A stretch of DNA of 64,000 nucleotides, taken from positions 7,750,001 to 7,814,000 of the forward strand of contig JAILWY010000023.1 in assembly GCA_022113835.1 (NCBI GenBank). Direction: 5' to 3'. The notes under the pieces were generated by a model. The model was not told the DNA's origin. It did not search any database and saw nothing but the letters and a program-made list of their open reading frames with translations. The stretch comes from Atopsyche davidsoni. Lineage: Eukaryota; Arthropoda; Insecta; Trichoptera; Hydrobiosidae. The position numbers were made by a program, and so were the translations under genes. Positions 52,801 to 64,000 of this stretch are shown here, piece by piece. The first letter of the stretch is position 1. Every line of letters starts with the position of its first letter.

Positions 52801-55280
52801 CTTTATGGTCTATAAAGTTGAACTCGGCTCCGGTCACAAGTACGTGCGCAGCCCTGGCCTGGAAGCCGCGCGGCCCGGCAGGTGTCCGGAGATAGGTCAT
52901 CGGTTATGCTTTATTTTGCACTGAAACAACAATCGTAATTATCAAATAATTTTTTATTTACTATAAAATAATACAAAAAAAAAATTATCGATTGATACTT
53001 TTATATATTTAATTTTTGATGCGATTCTGTTGACGCTTATTATGAATTTTATGTTGGCTAGTTGTTGAATAAAAAAAATTCTCTAAAATAATTATTAAGC
53101 CTTTTTTAAATATTTAACAAAAAATATGTATATAATACAAAAGCGGAATAAATTTTATGATAATATTTTTATTTTGTCTTCATTTAGAGACAATTCGTCT
53201 TTTCATTGTTTCTGTCCATTACGACAGGATTTACAACGCATGTTTGCATATATGCAGATCTTTTTTATTCGAGTATATCATTTTAATTACGTAGCCCGGT
53301 ATCCATTATAAGCGTAAAAATATGTATAATCAAGTTATTAATTATTTTATTCCAAGTCCAGAATCCCCCACCGCGATGTATAATTCTTGAAGTTGATTAA
53401 GAAGTTGTCTGGATACTACAATTGCTGTTTACTACATCCCTCATATGTAATAGCCAATATGGTTGTTGACTTCGCGTGTGGACTAATAAACATTTGAAAG
53501 ATGGGATGGTAAAAATTTTCGACTCTGGAAAAAAAAAAACAGTTTTCCCTCATTAAAATACATATTTAATTAACAGAGTGAATTAAAATCTAATTGGGTC
53601 TTTTATTAAAAAAAACTCGATTTCCTAAACAAATCATTTTTTTATTAGGTAATTTTTAAAATTAAAAAAACAAAGCAAATACGAGGCACTTAATTTATAC
53701 AGAAATAAAAGTACTAATATAATAACGTATTCAAACCGTGTATTGCTTTTGGTCAAAAGAACAGCACATTAAAGGTCAATTGCGGCCAATAAAACGTGTT
53801 GAATATGTCAAAATAACAACAGACCTTTATATGGAGAATAATGAATTCTAGGGAGTGAGCACATCGCCTTTGACCTGGCCGGTAGCCATGGCGACACCCA
53901 TTGTCTGCTCGCCTGAGCAACAGGCTGTCGGCAATTTTGACTGTGGATTTCTCATCTCCGTCTGAACTACAAACGACGTCTACCCGAAATCTCACAAAAA
54001 CAGTCAGCCCGACTAATTGGCAGAAAAACGATTGAATTTCAAAGTTTTTTTATTAAATAAATAATGACTGGAGATTAGAAAATACCCTTCTTGGATTGTA
54101 GCAGATACTGAAATGTAGACGACACCTTAATGACGAAAACTATGACGTAACGTAGTATGCATACTTTAAATATAACAAATATACAAATATATATATATCA
54201 AAGTTTGAATGGATATTAAAACAGTCTCTCACATATCACTTCGAGGCAAGAATTTTATTTTGTGAAAAACAAGTATCTAAGATACTTCTTTATACAGGTA
54301 TCTATTCTCCACGACACTAAAGTTGCCTGTCTGACGTATGTCACTCGTAAAATATAGCAGAGAAAACTGTTCACGTGGAACACGCGCCATAAGGCGAAAA
54401 GCACTGTATAATGAAATAGACGCCGATCCGTGCGAGCAACGCATACAACAAGAAAGAAAAAAACAAGAAAGTGTAAGAGAGTGAAGAAAGAATGTGACAA
54501 TTCGGTTTTTTGTCTATCTTAGCGATGACAGAAATTGTTTTTGTATTGTTTATTTATTTATTATTATTTTGTTATGTGATATTATTTTACGTGGAAAATG
54601 TCTGAAAATTCTGCATTAATTTGCCCGCAATATAATACTATAATATACTATAATACGATTTTTTTTTTAATTTAATATATTTTATAAGTACTGTCAATAA
54701 ATGTAAAAGCCTCTAATAATCAAGTCAATGGTATAAGGCAGCTTCTGAAAATGGTGTTTTTTATGAGAAGAGGCTTCGTATAGAAAAAGTTAGAGTGGGC
54801 GTCCTCCTGGAGTGAGGTCGTGTAAAGCACGTACGAAGCTCTGCCGTTTATTTACTTTGGAAAATAAATACGCTGCTGTGCCAATCACATCACATCCCGC
54901 GTGTTTGTGCCCCCTTTTAATTCTGCTCATTAGAGGGATGGAAGTGATCTGTGAAAGCCTTTTATTCTGAAATGGTATATTTAGGAATCTATGGAGATTT
55001 GATTGCGCCATTGAAGCTGTTAATTTTTTTCGTTTATACATAGTAAATATTTTTTCCAAGTTTTAAAAGCTTTCTATAACGAACAGTCACATTTGAACCA
55101 AATTAATAACACAGGCGACAATACTAACAAATGTTATGTGTTTTTTTAATTCGTAAATTTGATGATTGTTTTTTAAATAAACATGTTACTAGTAAAATTA
55201 TTACCAAGTCATAATTGCTTGAAATATGTATTTACTATGGTTGAAATATTTAAAATCAACTGATGCCGGACATGGATCCT
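49880..55280. other. Gene-free region, 5.4 kb
   Basis: AT-rich. A GC-elevated patch lies near 52830-52910 and another at 53830-54010. Open frames at 53753-53995 and 54790-55059 on the minus strand have no recognised domains. Confidence 0.45.
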
Positions 55281-55282
55281 AA

Positions 55283-55650
55283 TATTAAGTTCCCCGCTCT
55301 CCCATCCTATTGCTCGTGCATGGCTGCCATTCTGTACCCTGAGGGTGTGTAAAGGATCGGTAATGGAGTCTGGAAGTACTTATATGGGGAGGGGGGATCC
55401 TGCTATTGTTTCTGCAACCTGCTAGGAGTATCAGACCTAAACGCTTGAGCGTTGTAAGGAAAGGATTATATAAAAATGCTATTAAGCAGTAGCAATACGC
55501 AGAATTTTCCTTCAAATATAAAACTGCGGTGTAGAAGGACCCGGGGACCAACTACATTATTTTCCCCATAGAAAACCATAAAGACTAATTCAGCATAAAT
55601 TTATGCTCAGTGAGATGGTCGCCAACCTTTTTTGAGGAGAAGCAACCGAT
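55283..55650 (-). mobile_element. Dispersed repeat R1, copy 4 (longest)
   Basis: Runs from CCCGCTCTCCCATCC through GGCTGCCATTCTGTACCCTG to CAGTGAGATGGTCGCCAACC. Same order of blocks as the copy at 16138-16465. Confidence 0.82.
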
Positions 55651-55685
55651 GAAAAAGACATAAATCATTTGATATATATTTAAGT

Positions 55686-56056
55686 TATCAATACTTTTGA
55701 CAGAGAGTACTTGGTGGAATTCCATTTAAGTATTTTAAAAAAAATACTTGAGTGATTTTTCCGCGTGTTAACTTTTATCGGTGACCGGCTTCGCCAACTT
55801 TTCACGTTGGCATTATCAAACTCAGTACATTTTTGCTCCGCTCGAGTTCAAACAAAGTCACAAAATGTGAAATGAAATAAGAGCAATGACACGACAAAAT
55901 TGAGCATCCGAATTTAATAGACAGGATATATTAGGAGAAATTTTAATTACTCCAGACTTAAAGTAAACGTTCAAACTGTGGAAAGATCACTCAAGTATTT
56001 TATTCAAAATATTAAAATAGAATTCCAACAAGTACCTTCTGTCAAAAGTATTGATA
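55686..56056 (-). mobile_element. Inverted-repeat element P1 (Penelope-like?), copy C, longest
   Basis: Both outer arms are present (TTTTGACAGAGAGTACTTGG on the left, AAGTACCTTCTGTCAAAAG on the right). The core has CGGCTTCGCCAACTTTTCACG...GGCATTATC plus about 170 bp of extra interior absent from copies A and B. It abuts the direct repeat at 56057. Confidence 0.75.
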
Positions 56057-56180
56057 GTATGTTACTATTTTTCAATTGATGTATAATTTCAAATGCATTC
56101 GTCCAAACACGATCATAGTTGAAAACAATTTTTTTTTTTTTAAAAATGAAGTGGTGCATTAAAATAGTGTTAAAACGTTG
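56057..56180 (+). repeat. Direct repeat, left copy, flanking Helitron-Sur block
   Basis: Shares TATAATTTCAAATGCATTCG, CAAACACGA-type and ATGAAGTGGTGCATTAAA blocks, in the same order and orientation, with 57118-57245. About 85 percent identical by eye. Confidence 0.88.
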
Positions 56181-56224
56181 CCGTTGTATAACGCAGGCTG
56201 CTACAACAACAACAAAAAAAAACA

Positions 56225-56638
56225 ACACAGAACTCTCATTCATTTGCGACCAGATCTTTTCATCACATTTACGTACAATCCTGCTTGGTTGGAAATCAAA
56301 GATTTGCTATCGCCTGGTCAGTCATCGCATCACAGACACGATCTGACAGCTAGAGTTTTCAAACAAAAACTCATGGATCTCACGATAAAAAAATCATATT
56401 TACGGCGAAGTGCAATGCTAGATGTATTCGATTGAATGGCAAAAACGGGATTTACCGCACGCTCATAGAAAGAAAAAATTGTTCCAACTCAAATCGATAG
56501 TGTTATATCTGTTGAACTACCGAATCGATTTTTGATGTTGTTTGTAAGAACACGATTCACGGCCCATGCGGAGCATTGAATATGAAACTATCTACTATCA
56601 ACAAGGCTCAAGGCCAATCGCTAAGTGTTGCTGGCTTC
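56225..56638 (+). pseudogene. Helitron Rep/helicase relic, internally deleted
   Basis: Frame pieces in order: RPDLFITFTYNPAWLEIK, LLSPGQSSHHRHDLTARVFK, MYSIEWQKRDLPHAH (holding the HUH-type motif of rolling-circle Rep proteins), IDSVISVELP and TIHGPCGALNMK. It then jumps directly to LSTINKAQGQSLSVAG, a motif of the C-terminal part of the Pif1-like helicase. At least two frameshifts and a Trp-to-TAG stop (just before MYSIEW) disable it, and the middle of the protein is gone. Homology ends at about 56638, within 5 bp of the ABC-transporter exon on the other strand. Confidence 0.88.
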
Positions 56639-56642
56639 GTAC

Positions 56643-57026
56643 CCGACAGCGCTGCTCCGCGCTCGCCGGCCTCAGTGAGGTCCCGTGCAGGCAGCGCGGC
56701 CAGGTCGGCACGCAGCGAGCACGCCCCGAGCACGCGCTTGTAGTGCCGCGCGTGCAGCGTGCTCCCGAACAGGATGTTCTCCCGAATCGTCGTGTTCAGC
56801 AGCCATGGCTTCTGCGGTGTGTACACGAGAGACGTATCACTAAAAACATATCACGTTCTTAATACTAAATAAGAATTTTTAATTAATTATATTGAAATGA
56901 TACGAAATGGGACTCCTTACTTAGACCATGCAATTTTTCCTTTTACAAGATTCATTTCACCAATGAGAGCAGACAAAAACGAAGTTTTTCCGCTACCCGT
57001 TTTCCCCACTACCATAGTTAGTTTTC
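56643..57026 (-). pseudogene. Two exons of ABCC transporter nucleotide-binding domain 1, Sur-like (captured fragment or real exons)
   Basis: The first exon, 57026-56921, and the second, 56839-56643, are joined across an 81-bp GT-AG intron with consistent phase (codon AA|T) and give 100 residues without a stop. Walker A is GKTGSGKT, the Q-loop is TPQKPWLLN, then IRENILFG, ACSLRADL and GERGAALSG. The segment ends where the ABC signature LSGGQ would continue. QKPWLLN, ACSL and GERG are closest, from memory, to the first nucleotide-binding domain of sulfonylurea receptors (ABCC8/ABCC9; insect Sur); another ABCC member is possible. The second exon is GC-rich, unlike its surroundings. No neighbouring transporter exon was found, and a Helitron relic and direct repeats flank it. 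The open frame and intact splice sites mean a functional exon pair cannot be excluded. Confidence 0.72.
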
Positions 57027-57117
57027 CTGAAAAGAAATCACGTTATATTTAAAAGTGATACTCTATCAAGCACGTCTGGAACTAAAATTCCTGTTATGTT
57101 GCTTGCTCCTAAACTAT

Positions 57118-57245
57118 TACTGTTTTTCAATTGATCGATTGTATAATTTCAAATGCATTCGTCCGAACACGAACTTAGTTGAAAAGCAAATTTTTTTTTC
57201 GGATAAATGAAGTGGTGCATTAAAGTGGTGTTAAAACGTTTTTCG
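57118..57245 (+). repeat. Direct repeat, right copy
   Basis: Second copy of 56057-56180. It is followed by a GC-rich block instead of Helitron sequence. Confidence 0.88.
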
Positions 57246-57620
57246 ATCGCCATGCGATGGATGCATGCGCGCGGCCGCCTCGCGCCCCTGAGGGCGGGGC
57301 GGGGGCGCACTTGTTACGTGCCGCCCCGCCGCCCCCCTGCCCCCCCCCCCCGCCCCCGCCCCGCCCCCGCCCCGCCGCCCCGCCCGGGCAGCAACAGTCT
57401 GGCGGTGGCGGCGCGCCGAGTCACCGCGTCTCCAGCGAGCCCAGCCGACCCCGCACGGAGACCCCCGAGCGCCCAGTGATATTCAAAAACTCATTTCACA
57501 GTTGTTTTTGTGTCGAGAAGGTGCCCGAAGTCTGCCCGGCGCGGCTATCCGACGATCGCATCGCAACTTGTTTGGATGCTGGTATCGTGTGCGAATTTTC
57601 ATTCACTTAGCGCATCATTA
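57246..57620. other. GC/C-rich island
   Basis: Very C-rich at about 57320-57400 (runs of C separated by single G), then balanced GC-rich sequence to 57600. Open frames are Pro- and Ala-rich from composition. A promoter or 5' UTR is possible. The downstream part (VPEVCPARLSDDRIATC) has no recognised match. Confidence 0.4.
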
Positions 57621-57624
57621 AGAT

Positions 57625-60600
57625 GCTTCGATAGGTGGAAAACCCAAAAAATGCATTCTTTTTCGCAATATTGATACTACAAAATAAATTCATTTCCGAT
57701 ACCGATAGCGAATTTAAACTATTGTTACATTGATTTGTCATTGTAACAAATTTCTATAGAGATTGAATCATTTTGCTTTTACTCGTTGTCGCTGCTTAGA
57801 TTGAAAAGAGCAGCAAGCGTTAAGTAGTTTAATCTTTTAAAATAGTTTTAAAATATTTTTTTGACTTGCATTTTGGACTGAATATCCACTTTATACTTTG
57901 TTTTGTAGGGCCAAAATACAGGCTGGCTTCATTTATTAACTGGAGTGTGATAAAATACGTGAAATATCTGTGCGATAAAGATTGAATAAAGACAATAGAG
58001 AAGACCACAATCGAAATTCTTCATTCCAAAGGTAAAGCATTTTTGTTAATTTAATAAATATAATTAAATCAGGTTTTTTAGGTTTTTAGTCATTTATTCA
58101 ATAAAAACCACTATTTCAGTTTCATATTGAGAAAAAAAACACACTTCTGTCAATTGTAGTTGAATTGATTGCAACCAATTTGTTTATATTATATTTATAC
58201 TGTATTACATTTATTGTAAAATTATGAACATATATTTATATAATCATTGAAGTTATGTAATTTTTTTCTACAGCAATATACTAACTGTAAATTAATGTTT
58301 AAAAATGAAACGAAGTCTCCAATTTATATTCAAGAGGGTACTCTTTATATCTTATTGTATATTTCACGTAGGAAGAAAATGAAAAAATACAAAACGTACG
58401 AATAAAAGTAGAAGAGAGTAATTTAACGTTATACTAATAATACTTATTATATAACATGACATATTTGATGATTTGAACATTATAATGATACGTCTGTCGT
58501 TCAAATTTACTTGTCTGATCTGTCGACTATATTCTCAATTTGCTGTCATTATTTTTACTTCGCCTACGACACACTTGGAGTATATCCTCCAATATCAGGT
58601 AAAACTGTAAAAGTATATATGTTGAACTAGATCCTAGCTTTATATTTGCTCGTCAGAATAAATACACAATAACCTATTGATAAGTTTTGATTTCATAAAA
58701 TTATCTCACGTTTAACAATCTTTATATATTTATTGTTACACATTAACATTAAAATTAATTTGATGGCGTTATTTTTTTAGTCAGATGAATATTTTTATAA
58801 ATGGATTAGTATTTAATCTGATATATTTAATTACTATATAAAATATTTCAAAAAATGCACGAAAGAACCATAGTTTTGGTATTAATATTTTTTAATGTAT
58901 TGCAATATATCACTATCAGGATCTTACTGATTTGGATTTTTAACAAAATACCGTTGGATCTAATTTTCAAAATCCTCAAGTTGCAGGATTTCTGTGTAAA
59001 TAATTATAAAAGCAACATGATTGTTAAGAAGTAAGCCTCTAATTATAAAATGTAATTTCTAAATATATTATTAAGCCCCCAGTTTCCCAAACAAATAGAT
59101 CATTTATAAAAATGATATTTCTTAACTTAAAGGAAACATCTGAGGGATATTTTTGTATAATTTGTACAAAAAATATCGATTTATTATGTTATCAGGTTCT
59201 ACCCTAAATATTTTTACTGTTGCGATGAATTCTTCCGGATTGTCTGTTATGGGCTTGCCGGACTTTAAGTGTGACGATTACAAGCTCGGGCTACCTGCTG
59301 GCGAGCAAATGCTCCAGTCTGACGGTCAATACTTCTGACAATCTGGGTAGGTTCAGTTTGGGAATACTGTCAGAATACGTAACGATCGCCTGCCTGGCTT
59401 TATTATCGGCCTGTCCTGAATCTGAATTGTGAATTTGAATATCCTAAAGCGTCACCGTTTGATCGGACTACACAAATCTGTATGCTAAATTATTTATCCG
59501 AATAATTCATCATGGATATAAACAAAATATATTTAATTATACAATCCAAACCGTTACAAATTTCCTAGGTGAATTCGATTATTAATACCTTAATTGGAAT
59601 CAGAAAGTTTTATAATATTAATCACCAATATTTTTAAATTGATTAATTTTTATAAAATTAACCAAGTGAACTGTTTGTTCAAAATGATTGAAGAAGATAC
59701 ATAAAAATGAATAAATATTCTTTTTGATTATTATATGTCATTATCTCGTATAACATACAGCAACTCTTTAGTAGTAGTAGCCGCAACGTACACACTGTAC
59801 CGATAAAATAATTAGCATCGTCATCCATCACTCGTGGTTCTAATTTTCAGCATTCACAGATATCGAATTGTACATCGACACCATCTGTCATCGTAATATA
59901 GCGAACGGCACTTCAAAGGGAAACACTTCGGCTGTCATTTTAATGAAAAAAAATAAACCAATCTCTAGTTTGGGAGTCCCAAGAAGTGTCGCACCCATAT
60001 TGCTGGCGAATACCGATCGAACAAATAATGAAGCAAAAAAAAATCCTTGCAACAATCAATGGCGGAGCACTCGCGATTTAGCTGTTCCAATGGATTTTTT
60101 CGCCGCTAAGTAAGACTGACACTTCTGATAAGCCAACACTAATCGTCAGTAAATTGAGAGCCGCGGGGGCTCAGACCTGTCAGGACTTGTTACAATTGGC
60201 AACACTGACGGCCCCGCTAAGTACTTACAAATAATCCGCCGGCTGACGTAGGTCAATTATAGCAGCCGATGAAAAGCTAGAAAAAGAAATGGCAGGCTTT
60301 GTGCCACATGGACTAAATAGCGCGATTTATACCAAGTCTTTTTCATCTGTGACTTAATACATGTCAAACTAGACATGCCTCTTATTGATATTTGATTATT
60401 ATTTATAAAACATATCTATATATAATTTCTATCTTCATTGAAACATGCTAACCTTATATAATAATTACTTTAACTCGTTTTTAATTAAAATGTACAAAAA
60501 CTAATAGGCTAATTAAAATAATTGGATAATATTCATACTAATTGGCTGAGAAATTATTAATGATATATAAACATCATATTTAGGAAATTTTTTATCTTTA

Positions 60601-63270
60601 ATATAAACAGTATCGATTTCAATTCCAAATAAAAAAGTCTATTTGAAAATTTATAACAAACAATACAACGTATATATACGTTGGTTTAAGACTTTCTTTA
60701 TCGATAATTTTGGTAAATCTATAAATCGTGTTTTAGTACATCAACAATTTTAGCACACATCAGTACTTTACTTTAACCGAGGATCATATTTTAACTCGTT
60801 ATTTGTATTGAAAATAAATTTAACAAAGACATTAAGGCAATGTTAAAATAATAAAAAGAAATCACTTGATCACTGTGAATTTGTCCAATTACGCACAGCA
60901 AGTATTTGATTACACAGTTAATTAGGAGATACAACTAAACCTAACTAAGCCCTCATATCGCTTTTGAAGAAAACTTTTCACTAAGTCTAGATGCTACCTG
61001 TATTGCACTTAGTTAAATAATATCTCTAACTAACATTTATTTGTTTACAAAATAATGTTTGAATAAAACCAAAGTATACAAATACTTTAGATTAAATTAT
61101 AAAATAATTATTATTTGTTAATTAATAGTTTAATATCTTTTATGGTAAAACAGAATTCTCGAGTTAAGATATTGGGGTACTTTGAGACGTCTGTATTTTT
61201 TTTATTATATATCGAGATATTTATTTAAGCAATCCTGAAGTGATTTTTAAATTTCAAAAAAGTCTAGACATTTCTTCATCGTAAAAAGTCTTTTTACCAA
61301 TTTGATTTTTATTAACCGATAAATGTTATTTAACTCTATCAGAATATTTTATATCTGACTTTTTTATTCATGAATCAATATTCTGGATAAATTCTCCAAG
61401 TCTATTGTCATATATAATCTCTTTGTTGATAACCTATAAATATACGTTTTTTCAATATTTATTATCGGGATTTAACCATACCATTTATTTTATAGTATTT
61501 AAAAATTAAGGTTATTGTAGCTCTATAAATCAAGAACAGCAGTCAATAATCTCCAATAAAAATATTAAAACACAATTCATTACCGTATTTAGTAATAAAC
61601 ACATAAATAACATTAACCGACAAAAAAATCTTTTATTCTGTGTTCATAATGTTTTTACAATCAATAAGATGCCGAATGCCGCTGTAGTTGAGAAAATGAA
61701 CGCATTGAAATATATTAAAATTCATGACATTTTTAAAAAATAAATAAGATGGATTTGTATTCTTTTCGAAAAAAAAAAATTACGTAGCGATCTATTCTGA
61801 ATGTCTACGGAAAACTTTTTCACTCAGTGTGGATTTAGAAATCTGTCCACGGGGTTGTCTCTCCCTCTACATAATACAGGCTGCATAGCGATCTGCAGCT
61901 CTCTCTCTCTCTGTTGTTTCAACCCTTTCATTGTTCTGCCATTTTGTCCTCATAAATAATTTGATTAGAGCAAATTTAGAAGCTCCTTACTCACGGAAGC
62001 CATTGACTGAGTTTTGGATGCAATGGAATAGTTTGGTTATAAATCTTTTGAATGTTTTCAGCTATTTTCTGTAAAAAATAAAAATATTTTTTTAAAAGCT
62101 GTCTTTATTTTTTAGTTGGAACGTATAATACTACAAATGAAATTTTAATTAAATTTAAGCATTTATAGTAGATTTTTTGGTTTTTAAGTACTCCTTTTTA
62201 TGTTATAAAAAAAATATTGGTTTCAACCGATTTTTTTTTTTTTTTTAACAGTTAGGCATCTTAAAAATGTTTATTCACTTAGCGAAGTAATTTTGAGTAT
62301 TTTTTTTACATTAAATTGTTTTAACAGCACAATTCAAAATATGAGTTTCTTTTTGATACAATGTTATCCAATGCAAGCATCGCTATATAAGCTCTTCTCT
62401 TTAAAAGAAATGCCGACAATTCGGGTAGATTCATTCCCGGAGCAGTCACTTTAAAAATCCATTTTTCAGGCGATACAAAGGTTTTACGACAATTTCCCGG
62501 AATTTATCACGGAAATATTACAGAGGAGGACGGCAGTATCGCGTGTACCGGAGCTCTCTCGGAGCAGCTTTGTCTTTCGAGGTGCATTGTACGGCGAATA
62601 GTGAGCACTGTACACACACAGGCTTCACCAGCTCGGCTTGGCTGCCTCTAGCTTGTAACGAAATCATATTTAATCACACCACATTATGAAATTTGACTAC
62701 TAAGAATTAACCTTTATATCATACACGAAATATCAACAAAAAAAAATTAAACTCTGCATACTTTTGAGTCCCGATGACAATGAATAATGCCATATCTATT
62801 TAAGTGATAGCACATAAAAGTAATAAATATTTTAATTATAACTTAAAATTCCAAACGATATTTTAAGACGTGTAACCAAAGGTTTTCATTTACGAAAACG
62901 CCGTGCTGGAAGCTCAGATGAAAAGATTATGTAAATCACTTCAAATCAAGTGTAAGCAATCTGGTTTTTAGAGGAGTTATATAATATGCTGACTTTTAAC
63001 ATCTCTGAAAATGAATCTCATCTTTCTGAATAAAAAAATGCAATATGCAGTTTCTTTGAGTTTAGGTTTACTAAAAATGGTTTTTTAAAAATAAATATTA
63101 AGTTTAGAAATTTGCCAAATACAGAGATCACATATTTGATTTGATTATATATATTTTTTCATCTTTCAATTATATTTTCAGTGTCCATAAAAAAAAGTTA
63201 ATGAGCAACTGAGCGAACTGCGGAAAATATTGTATCTTGAGCACAAAGAGCCGCAATATATTCAGTGTAT
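57625..63270. other. Gene-free region, 5.6 kb
   Basis: AT-rich. GC-elevated patches lie near 59210-59480, 60120-60320 and 62440-62660, possibly regulatory. No recognised coding domain. Confidence 0.45.
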
Positions 63271-63277
63271 GTCCACT

Positions 63278-64000
63278 AGGGTGTCCCTTATATGACCAAA
63301 AAAAATTTTTTTTCAAATTTCGAAATGCACACCCTCTACATTTTTTACTAATGCTATAAGATACTCAAATATAAAATTTCATCTTTCTAGAAAAATTGCA
63401 ACTAGTGCCGACCGAGCTTCAAAGTTTAGTAAAAAACGTGTTTTGTCTTGATATTTCGGTCTGGTATAAAATCATTATAAATGCAATAAATTAAGTGAAT
63501 AATAGTAAAATTCAATTAAATGAACATTAATCTTTAATCAAAAACATAAAGTAATAACAATCAGTCAGGGTAACTTTTTTATAGAGTTGTTTTTTTACAG
63601 TCCGGATACAATTTTCTATGTTCCTGGACACAGCGCAGCAAGAACTGTTTTTGTTCTTCTTCAGCCGCGATAAGTCCGTTAAAATCTTGCATCATTTTAA
63701 CAGCCCTTTCAGCAGTATCATTCACAACCCTCAAATAACTTATTTTTCTTTTAGCTTCCACAAAAGCACTATTATTATTCCAAGAAGATACATCTTCCTT
63801 TAGAAAACTGTCGTCGATCTGCAGTCGTGATAAAAATTGTTTGCTCTTTTCCGATACGAAATCATCCAGTGTTTTACAAACATAAGCAAACATCTTGTAG
63901 TCTTTTTGTCCTTCGCAGTTATTCTGCATTGTGACTGAAGTAAACACATTTTTAAAGAATAGATCGCTCTCGCCATCCAGCGTGCCTGATGCATGGCTTT
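63278..64000 (-). pseudogene. Uncharacterised transposon-like coding unit, partial
   Basis: On the minus strand AMHQARWMARAIYSLK (near 63990) leads, through at least one frameshift, to a frame ending AEEEQKQFLLRCVQEH...YPDCKKTTL at 63579, with LRVVNDTAERAVKMM before it. I recall similar segments in unnamed repetitive proteins of arthropods, but cannot name the family. The downstream side holds TAGGGTGTCCCTTATATG near 63278 and a TTTCATCTTTCTAG stretch, which look like the terminal region of the element. The other end is outside the window. Confidence 0.5.

Noticed and set aside
57207..57610. Two overlapping Pro/Ala-rich open frames
   Set aside because: Composition-driven in a C-rich block; no recognised domain.
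62470..62600. Possible exon: TTTTTCAG followed by 43 open codons (AIQRFYDNFPEF...) then TAG
   Set aside because: No recognised family, no donor site and no partner exon; open length is within chance for a GC-elevated patch.

Overview
The window is AT-rich nuclear DNA of an animal, most likely an insect. Spliced genes use GT-AG introns. Long gene-free stretches hold microsatellites, and there are relics of mariner, hAT-like, Helitron and probable Penelope-like elements. No bacterial, organellar or viral gene set is present. The insect assignment rests on gene resemblance and transposon types recalled from memory; no search was run.

Layout. From 1 to 7947 (minus strand) lies most of an ENOX-type gene (ecto-NOX disulfide-thiol exchanger / RRM protein). 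I can join eight exons with consistent phases, and the 3' end runs off the left edge. About 0.93 kb away and divergent lies DPH1 (8882-10204, plus strand, two exons), the radical-SAM-like subunit for the first step of diphthamide synthesis. From 10.2 to about 56 kb I see no conventional gene. This stretch holds hAT-like element ends, one of them carrying a nested, internally deleted mariner (10.4-12.5 kb); a long inverted repeat (12.5-13.3 kb); copies of an unnamed dispersed repeat family, here called R1 (14.3, 16.1, 22.0, 39.9, 55.3 kb); a perfect 27-copy 9-bp minisatellite (20.5 kb); a decayed 61-62 bp tandem repeat (22.9-23.3 kb); an 80-bp near-perfect inverted repeat pair with a hairpin between its arms (38.3-39.8 kb); a hAT-like non-autonomous element with a 51-bp palindrome (40-41 kb); and an almost intact mariner (48.6-49.9 kb). 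Several GC-rich islands could be regulatory.

The most unusual segment is 55.3-57.3 kb. An R1 copy and a Penelope-like repeat lead into a Helitron relic (Rep HUH region fused to a C-terminal helicase motif). Five bases after the Helitron homology ends, two intact, correctly phased exons of an ABCC transporter nucleotide-binding domain begin on the opposite strand; they most resemble the sulfonylurea receptor (Sur). The block is bracketed by two direct repeats of about 120 bp. This looks like gene-fragment capture, or a Helitron relic fused beside a real Sur exon. The right edge (63.3-64 kb) holds part of an uncharacterised transposon-like coding unit.

ENOX and DPH1 share an intergenic region that may act as a bidirectional promoter. 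I see no functional link between them beyond proximity.
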